From Verticillium longisporum (lineage: Eukaryota; Ascomycota; Sordariomycetes; Glomerellales; Plectosphaerellaceae), in assembly GCA_019188255.1 (NCBI GenBank), contig JAETXT010000012.1, positions 496,001 to 560,000 of the forward strand: a DNA stretch of 64,000 bases. The letters are read 5' to 3'. Of the stretch, positions 12,285-25,391 are shown piece after piece (position 1 is the first letter of the stretch; the number at the start of each line of letters is the position of its first letter). Made by a program: the position numbers and the translations under genes. A model generated the notes under the pieces. That model made no database searches. It was not told where the DNA came from and worked only from the letters and a program-made list of their open reading frames with translations.

Positions 12285-13235
12285 TAGGAATACTTACTAT
12301 ACTAATTATAATATATATAATTATAACTAGGTATACTTAGGTACTATTCCTAGATATTAACTTAAATATAATTAATAATTAAACGAATGATATAGGGGTA
12401 GTAGAACCGAGTATACTAAGTATTAGCGCCTTTCTTAGGGTATTTAAGTATAGAGGCGGGATTCTACTATAGAGTTAGTATAGGAAATATAATATATAAT
12501 AAAGGTATTCGTATTATTATTATTATTATTCTTAGAAGGAGTAACGATAGTAGTATTATTAGGGGTAGGAATACTATAAGTATAGGAAGTATAAGTAAAT
12601 ATCTAAAATATATTAATATTATACTATATTAATAATAATATAATAGTTTTACTATTATAATAGTCGTAGTACTTATATAGGTCTATTAAGGTATTTAATA
12701 TATTAGCGAAAATATAATAACTAAGAAAGCACTAAAATAACTCTATAAAGATATATAAAACTTATAATAAACTATTTTAACGATTATAGAGAAGTTAATA
12801 AATATTAATTTAAATATATAATACTTCCTATATTAGAATAGTAATTTACAAGGATAGGGGTAATAATAGCGATAATATAGGTAGATAGAATTAAGAGGAG
12901 AAAGAAACTCGAAACTTAATTTAGAATAATAAGGGAAATATATAAAAGGAATAACGGATTCCTTATAAAAGCTAGCTATATTTACTTTAATAATTAAATA
13001 ATAATACTATAATAAACGAATAGATTTACTTCGAAACTTAAGATAACTATAATATATAACCTATATAAAAGGGGATATTATTATAGGTTATACCTAGCTA
13101 AGCTATAAAGCTAAGGCTACGCCTTAATAGCTAGTTCGTAGGTAGGCTCCTATACGACCCCTTGTTTTCTATTATAAAGGGGTATAAAGAGCTATTATAG
13201 TATTCTTCTTATTCTTATTCTTTATCTAGTAATAA
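12285..13235. repeat. AT-rich RIP-type debris, right flank of the transposon
   Basis: Very AT-rich DNA without coding potential. It continues the block interrupted by the Fot1-like element. Composition returns to normal near 13240 (GGCCTCGTCCCAGCGC), which marks the edge of the repeat block. The pre-insertion element type is not recognisable here. Confidence 0.8.
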
Positions 13236-15438
13236 TATATTCAAGGCCTCGTCCCAGCGCAACGCTCAACGACCAGCCCCTTACATTAATAACCCCTAGA
13301 AGCTCCGTCCGGGCAGCGATAAGGTTCTCCTCATCGGTCCTATGCGTCGGCACGTCTATCTGGGCGAGGGGCAAAGTTGATTTCTCCGTAGGTGAAGGCT
13401 GGTGCGTCCTACCTAGGTAGTAAGCTGTGCCTAGCGTGATGATCATAGCTTGACATATGTTAGCGTTGCAGGGAGGTTGTAAGGTGCAAGAAGGATTCGA
13501 TCCCTACATGAATTGAGTACTATATTACGCCTGCTAGCAGTTTTTCCATATCCAGTTGAAGGCCGTTCGAGCTCTGACGACCTTTGTGCCAGGCACTGCG
13601 AAATGCTGCTTGAGATCTGGCCCTGGAACGGAGGAGATTTTTTAGTCTTGTTTGGCAGCTCGCTTCCAGAAAGCAAGGTTCGCTTGCAAGACGAAAAGGC
13701 TCGACTCAGCGTCATACCAACCGGCAACCAACGCCGCAAGGGGCGAGACGCAATCCTGAAGCTGTGCAAGTTGTTCGACTACATTGCCGAAAGGCGTCTC
13801 ATTGTAACAGAAAAGGCGGTGAAGTCTGAGGCGCAATGTTCGAATGCCTCAAGAAGCCGAGGCGGAACTATAAGTACTTGGTGAGGCAATGCAGGGTATG
13901 CAGTCCACGACACTGTATTAGTGGGCAAGGAAGGCAGGGTCGTTCAGGCTTTGGCTACACCCCTATAATCAACATAGAGATCCACCCTCCTCCAACTTGA
14001 ATGTCGGCTTGTGGATTAGCGCCGTGGATCAGAAAGCCTGTTTTATGGACGAACTTGATTCGGCCTTGAAATGGCAGCCCTGGTCTGTGGCGAGTTGACC
14101 TCGGTTGTGGTAACTAGGGGCTCTATGAGAAGAGCCCTTTGGCCGACGGTGCTCATGGGAAAATGGAAAATGCATACCGCAGCGGCAGACAGGTCAAGCC
14201 GCGTGGGAAGTATACGATGATTGATAGCGCCTAGTAGCCCGGAACTATCAGGCACTAGTGACTACCACAAATTGTTGCCTGATCGATACATATTTTTCAG
14301 GTATCGCAAGCCGAGATATAGAGCCTGAGAAATTTTCATAGCTGAAACAAACATATAATCGTACATTCACGCTGAATTCCTTCATTAAGAGATACAATAG
14401 ACCAGCCAGAAATCACAACGTTTCTGGCCATAATGTGTCTCACCTTTATACATTTACTATCTTTACTGTACCTACTGACCATCGAGGAAGATCTAACTAT
14501 CTGAAGCTGATCTTATCGTTATAATAGCTCTCAATAGCTTTCGTTACGCTAGATGTGTTTTGATGCCCTCTTTTACTAGCTTTAGCGGGGCGTTGTCAAA
14601 TGAGATTGGGCTCAATAGTGCATCAGCCATAGCAATGCATAGCAAGATACGGATCTTCGAGACCGGGGCGAGCCAACCTATTGAAGTAGCAGCCGGCGGT
14701 GATGAACGTCGATACGACTTGACCGGATCAGGTAACCAGCCGGCTCCTAGCAGGTTGGTGCCTTGCGTTGTACTGAACCCCTCCTGAAGCTAGTGCTTCC
14801 TCGCGCCGAACCTGGCGGCTCTTGACGAAAAAGGCTTGAGACCGCGCTCATCGCATGGCATCTCGAGCATGCTTACAGCCTTAAAGTGTGAGGGGCAATT
14901 TGATTCCCCTCACGCTGTCAAACTGGGGCCACCGGCCGGATGGTTGTAGATCGGAAAGCGAGGAGGGGTAAAACCCCGTAGCGCGTCATATTCTTACCAA
15001 CCGCATCTGGTAGCACCCCGTGCTTCAGTGAGCAACCCCAAGCCGAGCTGAACTACACTATTCTTTCGGACTGGCGGATGCTATCGGTAGCAAGCTAGGG
15101 ACACAAAGCAAGCCGCGGTGCAACTCGATCATGTGTGAATCAAGCATTCATTGCTAGTCATTGAACTGATCAGGCAAGATGCCGCCGTCTCTCGCATCCG
15201 CACGCGTATGACAAATCAGCTGCTCTCCTTCATTTTGTCCTTAGTCCACAGTCTCTGGGTGATAAAACGTCAGGATGACACTGGATGGTAGGCTTCAATG
15301 TTTAGCTGAGCTATCTCCGCAACATACCTAACCTCAGATCGAGCACACTCCGCTTTTGCCGTTCAATTTTCTCCCATCATATTCCCACGAATCGATTGAG
15401 TCTCGGAAGAACTTACACTGGAATCCGTATCTCACACA
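13236..15438. other. Intergenic region, no supported gene
   Basis: About 2.2 kb of GC-balanced sequence. Short open frames on both strands overlap each other and none shows a recognisable motif. The only structure noted is the AGGGG inverted repeat near 14.9 kb, listed separately. The last few hundred bases are presumably the former promoter and leader of the amine oxidase. Confidence 0.5.
14888..14913. promoter_or_regulatory. Inverted AGGGG (STRE-like) pair upstream of the amine oxidase
   Basis: GTGAGGGG and CCCCTCAC form 8-bp arms around a 10-bp AT-rich spacer. Another AGGGG follows about 50 bp downstream. AGGGG/CCCCT is the core of fungal stress response elements. Function here is only inferred, and the downstream gene is broken. 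Confidence 0.3.
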
Positions 15439-16930
15439 ATGGCTTCCTATCGAATCCAACAGTTCTCCGGGCATCTAAGCGCCAACCGACCTGCCAAGCA
15501 CCCACTTGATCCCCTTGATGCGTACGAGATCGAAAATGTCGTATCCATTGTCCGCTCGCAGAAAGGCACTGTCCACTTCAACACCGTCACGCTCCACGAA
15601 CCGCGGAAGCAAGACATGCCGAAATGGCTAGCCAATCCCGGCACCACCCCTGTACCGACGCGAGTCGCCGACGTCGTTGCCGTCAACAGGTCCGGACAGG
15701 TCTACGATGTGTTGGTTGATCTCAACCGAGGTATCATCACCAAGTGGGAGGCCCTTGACGGTGTGCAGCCGATGATCATACTCGAGGAGATGATCAACGT
15801 GGAGCACATTCTGTGCAAAGACCCCAGGGTCATCGAGCAGTGTAGTATTATCGGTAACGCTCCTGAAGATATGGACAAGGTCTACTGCGACCCATGGACC
15901 ATTACACACGATGAAAAGTACGGCACCAAAGCCCGCGCACAGCAAGCTTTGCTTTATTATCGTCCCCATGTCGACGACAGCCAGTACAGCTTTCCACTCG
16001 ACTTCTACCCCGTCTTTGACGTGGCCAAGAAAGAGGTCATCGATGTAGATATCCCGCCTGTCCGACGCCCCTTGAGCCTTGCCAAGCCCAACAACTACCA
16101 CGTACCAGACATTGAGAAGGAGGGAGGCTTCCGCACGGGTCTGAAGCCTATCAATATCACGCAGCCGGAGAGAGTCTCCTTTACTGTGCAAAACCGCGTC
16201 ATCCGCTGGCAGAATTGGTCTATTCACGTGGGCTTCAATTATCGTGAGGGCATCGTGCTCAACGATATCAACTTCTTCGATAAATTTGAGGGGAAAAACC
16301 GGCCTTTATTCTATCGTCTCTCGCTGGCCGAGTTGGTTGTACCATATGGTAATCCAGACCACCCCCATCATCGAAAGCATGCCTTCGACATCGGCGAGTA
16401 TGGTGCTGGAAATATGACGAACTCCTTAGCGCTCGGGTGTGATTGTAAGGGAGCTATTCACTATATGGATGCTCACCTCCCGACCCAAGCTGATGGTGTT
16501 CGAAGCATCAAGAACGCCATCTGCATCCACGAAGAGGATGCCGGCATTTTGTTCAAGCACACCGACTTTCGAGATGACAGCACCATAGTCACGCGCGGTA
16601 GAAAACTTCTCATCTCCCACATTTTCACCGCCGCGAACTACGAGTACTGCATCTACTGGGTGTTTCATCAGGATGGCACCATCCAGCTCGAGATCAAGCT
16701 GACAGGCATTCTCAACACGGCCTGCATCAACCCCGGCGACGATACAGAGGGATATGGAACCGAAGTGTACACCGGTGTGAATGCGCATAATCACCAACAC
16801 GGATATCGTGCTCTGGCATACGTTTGGGATCACACACTTCCCTGCCCCCGAAGACTATCCTGTCATGCCAGCCGAGCCGATCACTCTGCTGCTGAGGCCG
16901 AGGAACTTCTTTGAAAAGAATCCTTGCATG
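15439..16930 (+). pseudogene. Copper amine oxidase with internal deletion and frameshift
   Basis: Family: copper/topaquinone amine oxidases, which deaminate primary amines oxidatively and release H2O2 and NH3. The open frame runs 491 codons to 16914. It keeps the N-terminal N2/N3-like regions, the catalytic-base segment (HAFDIGEYGAGNMTNSLALG) and the cofactor motif ANYEY, whose first Tyr becomes topaquinone. The first two copper ligands are in NAHNHQHG. Directly after this the frame shifts. The final conserved block, with the third ligand region GITHFPAPEDYPVMPAEP and LRPRNFF, continues in another frame at about 16800-16926. Roughly 150 residues that normally lie between the second and third copper ligands are absent, so family length (about 670) is not reached. 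No intron could restore this, so the gene is probably inactive. The GMC oxidoreductase remnant nearby is also broken. Confidence 0.8.
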
Positions 16931-17640
16931 GATAGTAGGCACCAGATCAAGCCCCACAGGTCGTTCACTTCGTTGACTTTTGTGTTTAGTTCCCCCCTCC
17001 TATGCCATCACGCCGAGCCAGGTTCAGCAAGGAAAGGATGGTTGTCATTGCGCGCCCAGCAAAGAGAGTGTTAATGTGTGATGGAGCAACGGCGTCTACA
17101 CAAGAGCTTGGGGAGGGAGATGGACAAGTTTCATATTGTAGCAACTGAGAATGGATGCCATATCAGAGAGGAAATGCATGATGTACATTTAACTTCCACT
17201 GGTAGATGGACTCGATGAAGAAGAAAAAGACATCGAATTTGTACAAGATTCTACCAACCCCAGTGCATCAGGGTGGGGCTCATAAAATTTTGGAGAAGTC
17301 GGGGTACTTGTTATAGAGGCCTAGTGTTCGGATGCCAACGTAATTCTATCGTAGAGGACTAGCGTGATAGCTGTGTTGAGAGCGTAGCTGAGCAGACATA
17401 CCTTAAAAAAGTGGTCTGGCTCGTAGTCTTATATGATGAGATTCAGGATCTCCAGTGGCATATTGAGTATCGGCGAGTGCGCACTGTCTAGATCCAAGCT
17501 ATCGGTTGGCGACTAAAAAATTGGTGCGTTATCTGTTTTGTCTAGCGCCGCCATGCTTTCGTCGAACGTGCCAGAGCTGCCAGCGTTCGTCGACTTTCCT
17601 CGTCTTGGGACTTCGGGCCACCCATGTTGCGAAGTGGTAA
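16931..17640. other. Intergenic region, no supported gene
   Basis: Nothing recognisable. It could contain very degraded upstream parts of the GMC remnant that follows, but I cannot show that. Confidence 0.4.
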
Positions 17641-17646
17641 AATGAT

Positions 17647-18123
17647 GTGGTATCATGGATGCAGATTTCATGCACAAGGATTCAGGGAATTAACTGGCGA
17701 TCGTGGGTTATAGACGTAGGAGAAGCCGGCAAATGGCAATGTTGTCTGCAACATGTGGTCTGCTGGAGGCCTAGTGTGAGCGGTCAGGTTTTGCCCGGTG
17801 CTGCGACATTGCCCGATGATGCCACTGATGCACAATGGGAGACGTGGGCGCGAAATAACGGTGAGCCTTCATGACACTTGTGGAAAAACAGATGATCTAA
17901 TGAGACTGACCCAGCTGTTCCGAATGCACACCCGATCGGCACAGCCTCCATGATGTCGAGGGAGCTAGGAGGTGTGGTTGACCCTGAGCTTAAGGTCTAC
18001 GGCACAGCCAACGTTCGCGTCGTCGACGCATCGGTGATGCCCATCCAGACCAGTGGTCATCTGACCTCGACAATCTATGCCCTAGCAGAGAGGCTATCGG
18101 ACATCATCAAAGACACTGCCTAA
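17647..18123 (+). pseudogene. GMC oxidoreductase remnant (C-terminal part only)
   Basis: FAD-dependent glucose-methanol-choline oxidoreductases oxidise alcohols or sugars. Only the C-terminal part remains: LPDDATDAQWETWARNN, an intron at 17861-17914 (GTGAGC to CCAG), then NAHPIGTASMMSRELGG and VVDPELKVYGTANVRVVDAS. It ends in the conserved SGHLTSTIYALAER and TAA at 18121-18123. Both catalytic His positions (HPIGT and SGHLTS) survive. The region upstream of about 17740 is degenerate, and the FAD-binding N-terminus (GxGxxG) is missing. The terminal exon is well preserved, which suggests recent truncation. The parent was an aryl-alcohol or glucose oxidase-like enzyme, but the exact type is uncertain. 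Confidence 0.75.
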
Positions 18124-18950
18124 GCAGGTCATTGGGCAGCGTCCAATCGCCGAGAGCAAATAGACCCAAAATAAGGGCATGCCAAACAGCTTGAAGGATC
18201 CAGTACGACATTGAAAAAAATAACTTTGTGATTAATTAACGCCTCTCAAATAAGAAGAAGGAAACGCTGGGATTTCCCAGCAAGGTATCATTGGCAACAA
18301 TTGAATAAGTCACAGTCACCACCCCTTTTACCTTTAGGATCGCGGAGGAGTGGAACCAACGTCCATGGACAAAGCATTAATAATCCAAGTGCAAAGGACA
18401 ATGAAATGCCATTCAATTCTCTCACATCAGTAACTGACTCTGTGATTATTAGTGATTTGTCGCTATGATAATCGTGCCGAGGCCATAATACCGCATGGAC
18501 ATGAGGGGTAATCTCAATGCAGCCACCACACCAAAAGTACCATCACCACCGCCAGAAGTTCGACGCACGGAACCAAGATCCGCGCCTCCGGATGACATGC
18601 CACGGCACAGAATCATACTTTAAATCGAACGGAAGCCAATGATAGGACGCAGTGACCTGTCAGGTGTGACCCCTACTTCGAAATAAGAACGGCACGGCCC
18701 AGTAACTGCCGTGCGCTACCTCGGCACACCAGCGGGATATTCTAATCAAATGTCCTCACTTGAACACTTTAAAAGCACGGGTACATCTCGGCAAGAACTT
18801 CATAGTCTGCAGCTTATATTCCCATTAGACCAGCTACAGAATCGATTCCTACAGAAAAGAGTCACAGCAGCGACATCCAGCAATAATCGCTCTCATTCCC
18901 ATTCATAAAAGTCACGCTCATTCCACCGGCAGCCCGTTGGCTCGTCACGC
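18124..18950. other. Intergenic region between GMC remnant and MFS gene
   Basis: No gene supported. It includes the 3' flank of the minus-strand MFS gene. Confidence 0.4.
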
Positions 18951-20672
18951 TTAGTACGTGTAGCGGAAACCGCGCTGCGAGTCCTCCTGCGCTCTGTTAG
19001 TCTCAGGGTATCACCAAAGTTGGTTGCAGGAGAGCGGGGACAAAAGACTTACCTCGTTGTTCTCCAGCTCCTTCTCGCCGCGCTCAGCCTTGCCGTTCTG
19101 CCTCTTGAAGTCAAAGCTCAGAATGCCGACAAGGATGAGAGTGAGCAGGCAGCAGGCAATGCAAGCGTACATGCCGGGGCGGGAGTGGGGCATGTCCTGT
19201 GCGCGGTAGAGCAGGCTGCCAGCGATGCCGCCGACGCCCTCGAAGCTGACAAGAGTGGCGCAGCAGGAGGCACGCTTCCACTGGCCGCGGATGTTGTTGG
19301 CCTGGTAGGCCATGACGGCGGGGATGTTGGAGTTGGCACCAGCGGTGACGAGGAAGACGCCAAAGTAGCGGACATTGGAGTTGGGGTGGAAGCCCATGAT
19401 GGGGAGGCCGATGAGGCAGAGGACAACGTTGATGATGATGATGGGGCCACGGATACGGTACTTGTCGCCGAGCCAGGCCGTGGCGAACATGACGCAGCCG
19501 GCAAAGGCGTAGGGGGGCGCGACAAGGCACTGGGCCTCGCCGACGGTGAAGCCCATGTTGATCTGGAGGATGATGGGCAGGAAGTAGGCGAGGGCATACG
19601 ACAGGGTGGTCGTGTTGAAGAAAATCATTGCGTAGGCCCAAATCTTCCAGTCGCCGCCGGCAGCGAAGAAGCGGCGGGCGTTGAAGGGAGGCGTCTTGGC
19701 ATCGCCACGGTCATGGTTCACGCGGTCAACGACCCACTGGAGCTCGCGCTCGCCGAGGAAGTTCCAAGTCTTGCGCCTCGAATCGGGGAAGTCGACAAGC
19801 AGCCAGTAGCCGAGGAAGGCGAGAAGGCAGGTGATGATACCTTCGATGATGAAGATCCAGCGCCAACCGGTCAGGTTAGCGAGGCCGTTCATCTGCATGA
19901 GGCCGTAGGCCAGAATGCCAGCAAAGGCGGAGGCGACGCATCCGAGGAGGTAGAAGACGGAGTACCGCTTGCCGACCTCAACTACGCCAAGAAGTCAGTA
20001 TGACACTCAATCAACTGCGTCGGACACCATTAACAAGATCGAAGAGCAACACATACATCGGGTATACCAGGTGCTGAGAAGGTAGACGCAGCTGGGGAAG
20101 AAGCCAGCCTCAAGGACACCAAGAAGGACACGGCACACGGCGAGGTGGGTGAAGTTCTGAGAAAAGCCCATGCCGATCATGACGCTACCCCACATGAGAC
20201 AGATGCCTGCGAGATGAATGCGAGGTCCCAGCTTGCGGACGATGATGGTCGACGGCGGTTGGAAGAGGATGTAGGGGATGAAGAAGACAAGCGACGCGAT
20301 GCTCTGTGAGTATCACACAATGGTCAGCCAAGGTGCATCCATTCACAGGCACTGAAGTCGGGGGTCAAGGGTATTGCATACGTATCGGTTCTCGACAACG
20401 AGGTTGAGCTCGACATTCATGCCGGCAATGGCGGCGGCCGACAAGTTGGTTCGGTCCATGAGGGAGACGCAGTACATCAGACCGACGATGACCACGAGGC
20501 GACGATCGACGCGCCTGATGATCTTGCGCTGCTCCTCTGGCGTGAAGCCATGGTCGGGAGCAGAGGAACCAGGCGTGCGGACGCCATCGGCCGAGTCGAC
20601 GCGGTTCGCCTTGTCGCCAATGTGCTCGGTCTCGAAGTCCTCCTTCTCGAGCTCACGATCGCGTGTGCTCAT
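18951..20672 (-). CDS. MFS transporter, anion:cation symporter family (allantoate/nicotinate permease type), 500 aa
   Basis: Plasma-membrane proton-coupled uptake of a small organic anion or vitamin is the usual role of this family (Dal5, Tna1, Seo1 type). The gene has four exons: 20672-20382, 20303-20057, 19981-19053 and 18986-18951. All junctions are GT-AG, and the lengths add up to an open frame of 501 codons including TAA. The last exon is only 36 nt and supplies the C-terminus EDSQRGFRYTY. Typical features are a hydrophilic N-terminus (FTPEEQRKIIRRVDRRLV), TM1 followed by MDRTNLSAAAIAGM, the GVLEAGFFPSCVYLLSTWYTR segment, and GWRWIFIIEG at the end of TM6. About twelve hydrophobic segments are present. 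No defect was seen. The substrate cannot be decided from sequence. Confidence 0.92.
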
Positions 20673-20699
20673 GATGGGCAGGCTGTATGGGAGGGTGTG

Positions 20700-23600
20700 A
20701 GCGGGTGAGTATGGGATGAAGCTGTTCGGGAAACAGCTGGTGAGGTACTGGCCTTGGTTCTGTCGTGTCGTCGCCTGTGCACCCCGAGACGTTTTTGGGA
20801 CCTTGAAGGATGGGATGAGAGAGTCTTGGGCCTACCCTTTTTCTCTTTGCATCGGATTTCAGGAAAGCTTCTCACCCAGACCTTTTGTAGATCGACCGGC
20901 GACGTGTCCCAGAGCAGACGAGACCCAGACCAGGCCACACCAGACCCATACCATGGGATCGGGACCCCTCCCATCACTTTCCACCCTCACCTACCTATTC
21001 ATGGGGCCCCCATTACGCATCACGCACTACGAACCTAGCACCTCGCACCACCCGGCAAGCTCCACGCGCTTTTCCCCAGCTTTAGCTGGGCTTGCCTTGC
21101 CTGGCGTTGCCCTGCCTTGAAAGGGGGTGACAAGCCGCTCTGGCGCCGCTCGGATGAAGCACACAGACACGGTGGCGAGAGCCTATCAGACAAAGAAGAG
21201 CGAGCATTGATGCCGAGGGTGGCGGTCTTCGACAGCCATCAGCGTCTTGGCCAACCGTCCGACTTGGTGGGAGCACATTGTCTGGGGCAGATAAACTCGA
21301 GCGTCTTGTGCAAAAGGGGGGGAGGAGGGCGCCGCAATGGACGGCGAATCTGGGGAATGTGGGCTCCCCGAGTGCCCCCATCTCGCCCCGGCTGCGGGGT
21401 AGAGCCTAAGCCGGACGCACAAGAGTCAGTTAACACCGATAGCGACCAAACACATGAGAGGAGCGGAGAGAGACAGAGCGTGAGGAGAGAAATACGGGGA
21501 AGCAGGGAGGTGGAGTGAACCAGGGGTGGCCCCAGAGCCCCAGTCACCGACCGCAGCTGATGATGCTCGTGCTGCTGCTTCTGCTGCTTTGCTACTACGC
21601 CCCCCTCCTTTGCCTCCATTTCAAAGCCGCCCTCATTCAAAGCCAACCGGTACTTGGTGCGGCCGGTTTCTTGGCACGACGCCATAATTGGCCCAGTCCA
21701 CGGTTCATTGCCCGTTTTGGTGCTAGATGCGAAAATCCATGAGCATCTCGCTCGACTGGTTGCGTTTGTATGATCAAAAGGCTGTTCTACCCCGGAGGAC
21801 GGAGGGGGGCGCATGGATGCGGTGGGCGCTGTGGATGCCTGGGGGGGGCCCTCCTCGAAATGGATCAACATGTGGTCCATCGTCGACTGTTCGCTCATCG
21901 TCATGGTCGGTGACAGATTGGCGTGTTTACCATGTGCGGAGCGCATACCCTTCTGAGCCTCTTGCGCCGCTCATACTCACGCACCAGCTCCTCTTTGCTC
22001 CTCTTTGCACTCACGCGTAGGCGCGTGGGGAACGCATGGCACGGCACGAACGGAGGAGGGGCGTGTTAAGGTTGAGGGCATGATCACGATGCGGCCAGTT
22101 CCGACTTTGGCCACTGTCAAGAGACAGATATGGGGGGAGAATGGGCCAGGCCAGGCCAGACCAGACCCTGTCCCCCGAAAGGCACAGACGGAGGGCATTG
22201 ACAACAAGGGCGCTCTCGTTCGTGTGTGTTTCCCAATATTGGGTCGTCTCCATCTTCTTCAGACACCGGTTGCATTTCTCGTGGGTCATTTCGTTTCATG
22301 TCAACTTGCATGCTCACTGCCCACTGCAATCCTTTGAATCTCGATAGTACGAAAGAAACGTCTGACGCCACAGACCATTCATTCCCCCGCCATCTGGCTA
22401 TTCTCCAAAACGCCAGACACCAAGCCCGATATAGAGCGTGCCTCGGCAACTCTACTCTTCCTTCATCATCTCATTGGTTCATCTCGCTCTTCTTCCCAGC
22501 CCTTCCCTTCCCCGCACATCTATCTCTCCCTTTCCCTCCATGTCAGAACCTTGACAACGCAAGCCAGCCTTAGCTGACGAGACGTGTTCGTTCACGCCCA
22601 GGGAATCCTGAGCTAAGGTAATTCTAACGTCCAGGAGGCTGCATGCCACGCGCTGAACGTGGGCACCACGATATGCCTACCGTCCGCCACATCTGCATGC
22701 CACGCCACGGCGATCCAACTCATGACAGCCAGCCAACACTTTCACATGTGCGGCTTGCACTCACTTCGCAAGTTTCGCTCAAAGCGGCAATGCTCACGAT
22801 AGAAATGTTCTTGACTGCCACTCCTAGAGCTCCTCCTGATTAAAATTTTTCTCTCGATCCTTCGTGATAGACTCCTGTTGGAGTTTCCCACGCCACGTCA
22901 CCTCGACCCTCGCTGGGCTGATTCTAGACTCATCAAACCGAGTGAAACAGCCGAGGCATCCTCAGAAGATCTCTATTATACTCCTGACGGACGGCTGAGT
23001 GGTGTGCATCCTACGGGACATGTCGGGTCATGAGGCTGAAGGCCGAGAGATGAAGTATTGGTGGCTTGGTGATGGCCTCGGTTGTCGGCCAGGGCATGGT
23101 GTTGCGTTGACTGTGAATTGTTTTGGGAGATCATAGCTCCCGCCTTGCTCGATCAATGCTGCTCTTTTTGCTCTTCTTTCTTCCTTCACTGCCTGATGAG
23201 CTTCGCCTTCCTACCAGCTTTTACTACTACGTGCATTCCATTTGCTGCCGCCAATTAGCTCACATCATCTTGATATGCATCACGAAGTGGTCCACCACTG
23301 TGGTGTCTTCCAGTCATAGGAAAGGCTTTGAATCTATCAAACAGCCAGACCAGGATGATAATTCCTGGCTCATCCCGGGATTCCCGGCGATCTGGATCCT
23401 GCCTCTTGCATATGCCTTCGACCTTGCTGTACAAAGGCGGCAATGGTTTCGACGTAGCGCAAAGGTGATGCAACCAACTATAAACTTCAATATCCTGTCC
23501 CAAATCCAGCAGTCCTTTAACTATACAGCCACGCCAATAACCCATGAGCCTCAGATACGACAACGACCTTATGCAGCTGTCACCCGGGGACGCATCAAAA

Positions 23601-25391
23601 AAAGGCAACCCGAACCCGTCCTAGCGGTCCCGAGACGCCCGAATGCCATGCCCCAGCTCTGAACCACGATGCACCTTCCCTCGCAGAGTCAAGCTTTGTG
23701 GCTATGTCCCCCATTGGTGCATGTTGTTGGCTTGGCCCCCGGGCAAACAATCTCAAAACGGACAGTATTGGCCGAAAAGGTGCATCACATGGGCGCCAGC
23801 CGTGTCAGATGAGGTTTCCGAGGGGGGACGCGATCAGGACGGAGTCCATGATGCGGGGAAGAGGACCAGCTCGCCGCTCCCACCGGAGATGCATCTTGGG
23901 TATGGCCCTAATGGAATCGACAGGACGTTTTGTTTGTGCAAAATCAAAGTCTGACGTGCTACAATACCTAGATAAGCTTGCCCCTTGATAGGGTTTCCAA
24001 GCGGAACCAAGAAATCGAGCGCAATCAAGCCCGAAAGCAATATCGTTCCGCAATACCTAGTCCATAATCTCTTTTCGCAGGGAGTTCTCTGAGACATTTC
24101 CTCAGATCAGATCTCCGCGCATCTTGCCACTATTCCCATCGATTTAGGTATAGCAACGCTCAACCGAATCGAACGTAAATGATGCGTCACGACAGCCCAG
24201 CCTCAGATTCAGTCGACTGACATCAGGCATCAAGAGGCCGCTCCCGCAATATTTATCGTTAGGGTCCAGAGATAGTTTCAGCTCTCGTTCTTACAATCTC
24301 TCTTGCTGACATGTCCCTACGTGCCAGTTCCAGAGGATCACGCACAGGACCTCCCAGTTCCCAGCCCCTCAATCACTACCAGAATCCCAGCTCTGCGTGG
24401 CTATCAGTCTCAAATAACGCCAGTCTCCGTATTGAGGAGGTTCAGCGTAGTGTTTGGTCGTTCTGGTTCCTTCGTTCCTCGGTCAGGCATGCAAGCATGT
24501 AGGCGCATTCGCCAACGGAACAACAATGCCATCATCTCTAGTCCATCCCGAACCTTCAAGCGAATAAGCCGCTCAGGACGAGGCGCATGTGATCCTATGC
24601 GGCAACGGCTACCATGTGGCATGGGACGTTGTGTAACCCCTCAAAAAACCCCTAAAAAAACCTCGCAAAGCCCCGGCAAGTCCAGACCGGCCATGTCCCA
24701 AAACACCACGAGCCAAAATGTCACGAGAAAACCATTAATCACCGGCATCACCACTCCATCCATCATCATCGTCAAGAGGGCAAGCGAAGACCAAAGAGCG
24801 GCATCCCACGCCCTAGCGTAAGCACCCCGTGGAACAAGCACAGCGGCGACGCAGTGACTCTGTTGCACAACAGATCCCACAAAATTGGTCTCTCCTGTTA
24901 TGGATGGACGATGCAAGGATGCGATTGGCCTGTCGGTGAGAAGCTTCGCACATTGCGTTCAACACGATAACTTTATTTGCCTTGGTGGTGTTTGCCGTGA
25001 CGTAGCTGCAGAGGAAACATTCTCGTAGGCCGACTACGGGAGCATTATAGTGAAGCACTAGCCTTCACACGCGGACATCACAATAGACACACGACGGCGA
25101 GCAGACACAGCATTTGAATCATACTCTATTGAACGAACACCTGGGGATCACGATCATGACCCCATGCTAACAAAACAGAAAGCGTCGACTCGACGCCGAC
25201 CATGTCACAGGCCGAAAACAAAACATGGCACCATGAACCGATTGACCCAGCTAACCAAACCATGGTAGCCATCTAAAGCCGAAAGCAATGCAGAGCTATA
25301 TTAAACAACTGATTCTTGATCGCCATTGGGCAGCCACCGCGGGGAATCTGTATACATGTGTGGCAACCCTTCCCTCATGCACAAGGCGCGC
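20700..25391. other. Long gene-poor interval (about 4.7 kb)
   Basis: It holds the 5' flank of the MFS gene and the 3' flank of the glucanosyltransferase gene. Many short frames exist on both strands, including ones of 235 aa (minus, 21946-21239), 179 aa (plus, 23123) and 172 aa (plus, 24303). They have no recognisable domains, biased composition and competing overlaps, so I do not call them. A non-coding RNA or lineage-specific small gene cannot be excluded. Confidence 0.5.

Noticed and set aside
13480..13520. Possible tRNA T-arm (GGATTCGATCCC)
   Set aside because: No matching D-arm, anticodon arm or acceptor stem on either strand around it.
19020..20003. 327-codon plus-strand frame opposite the MFS transporter
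   Set aside because: Antisense shadow of a high-GC3 gene. It is Ala/Gly/Asp/Val-rich without motifs, while the minus strand gives a complete spliced transporter.
21239..21946. 235-codon minus-strand frame in the 21-kb intergenic region
   Set aside because: Biased Ser/Pro/Gly/Arg composition, no domain, and overlapped by other frames of similar quality.
23123..23662. 179-codon plus-strand frame with a hydrophobic start
   Set aside because: The start resembles a signal peptide, but the rest has no recognisable fold, and no introns or conserved motifs support it.
24303..24821. 172-codon plus-strand frame
   Set aside because: Low-complexity Ser/Thr/Arg/Pro sequence with no motif; likely chance.
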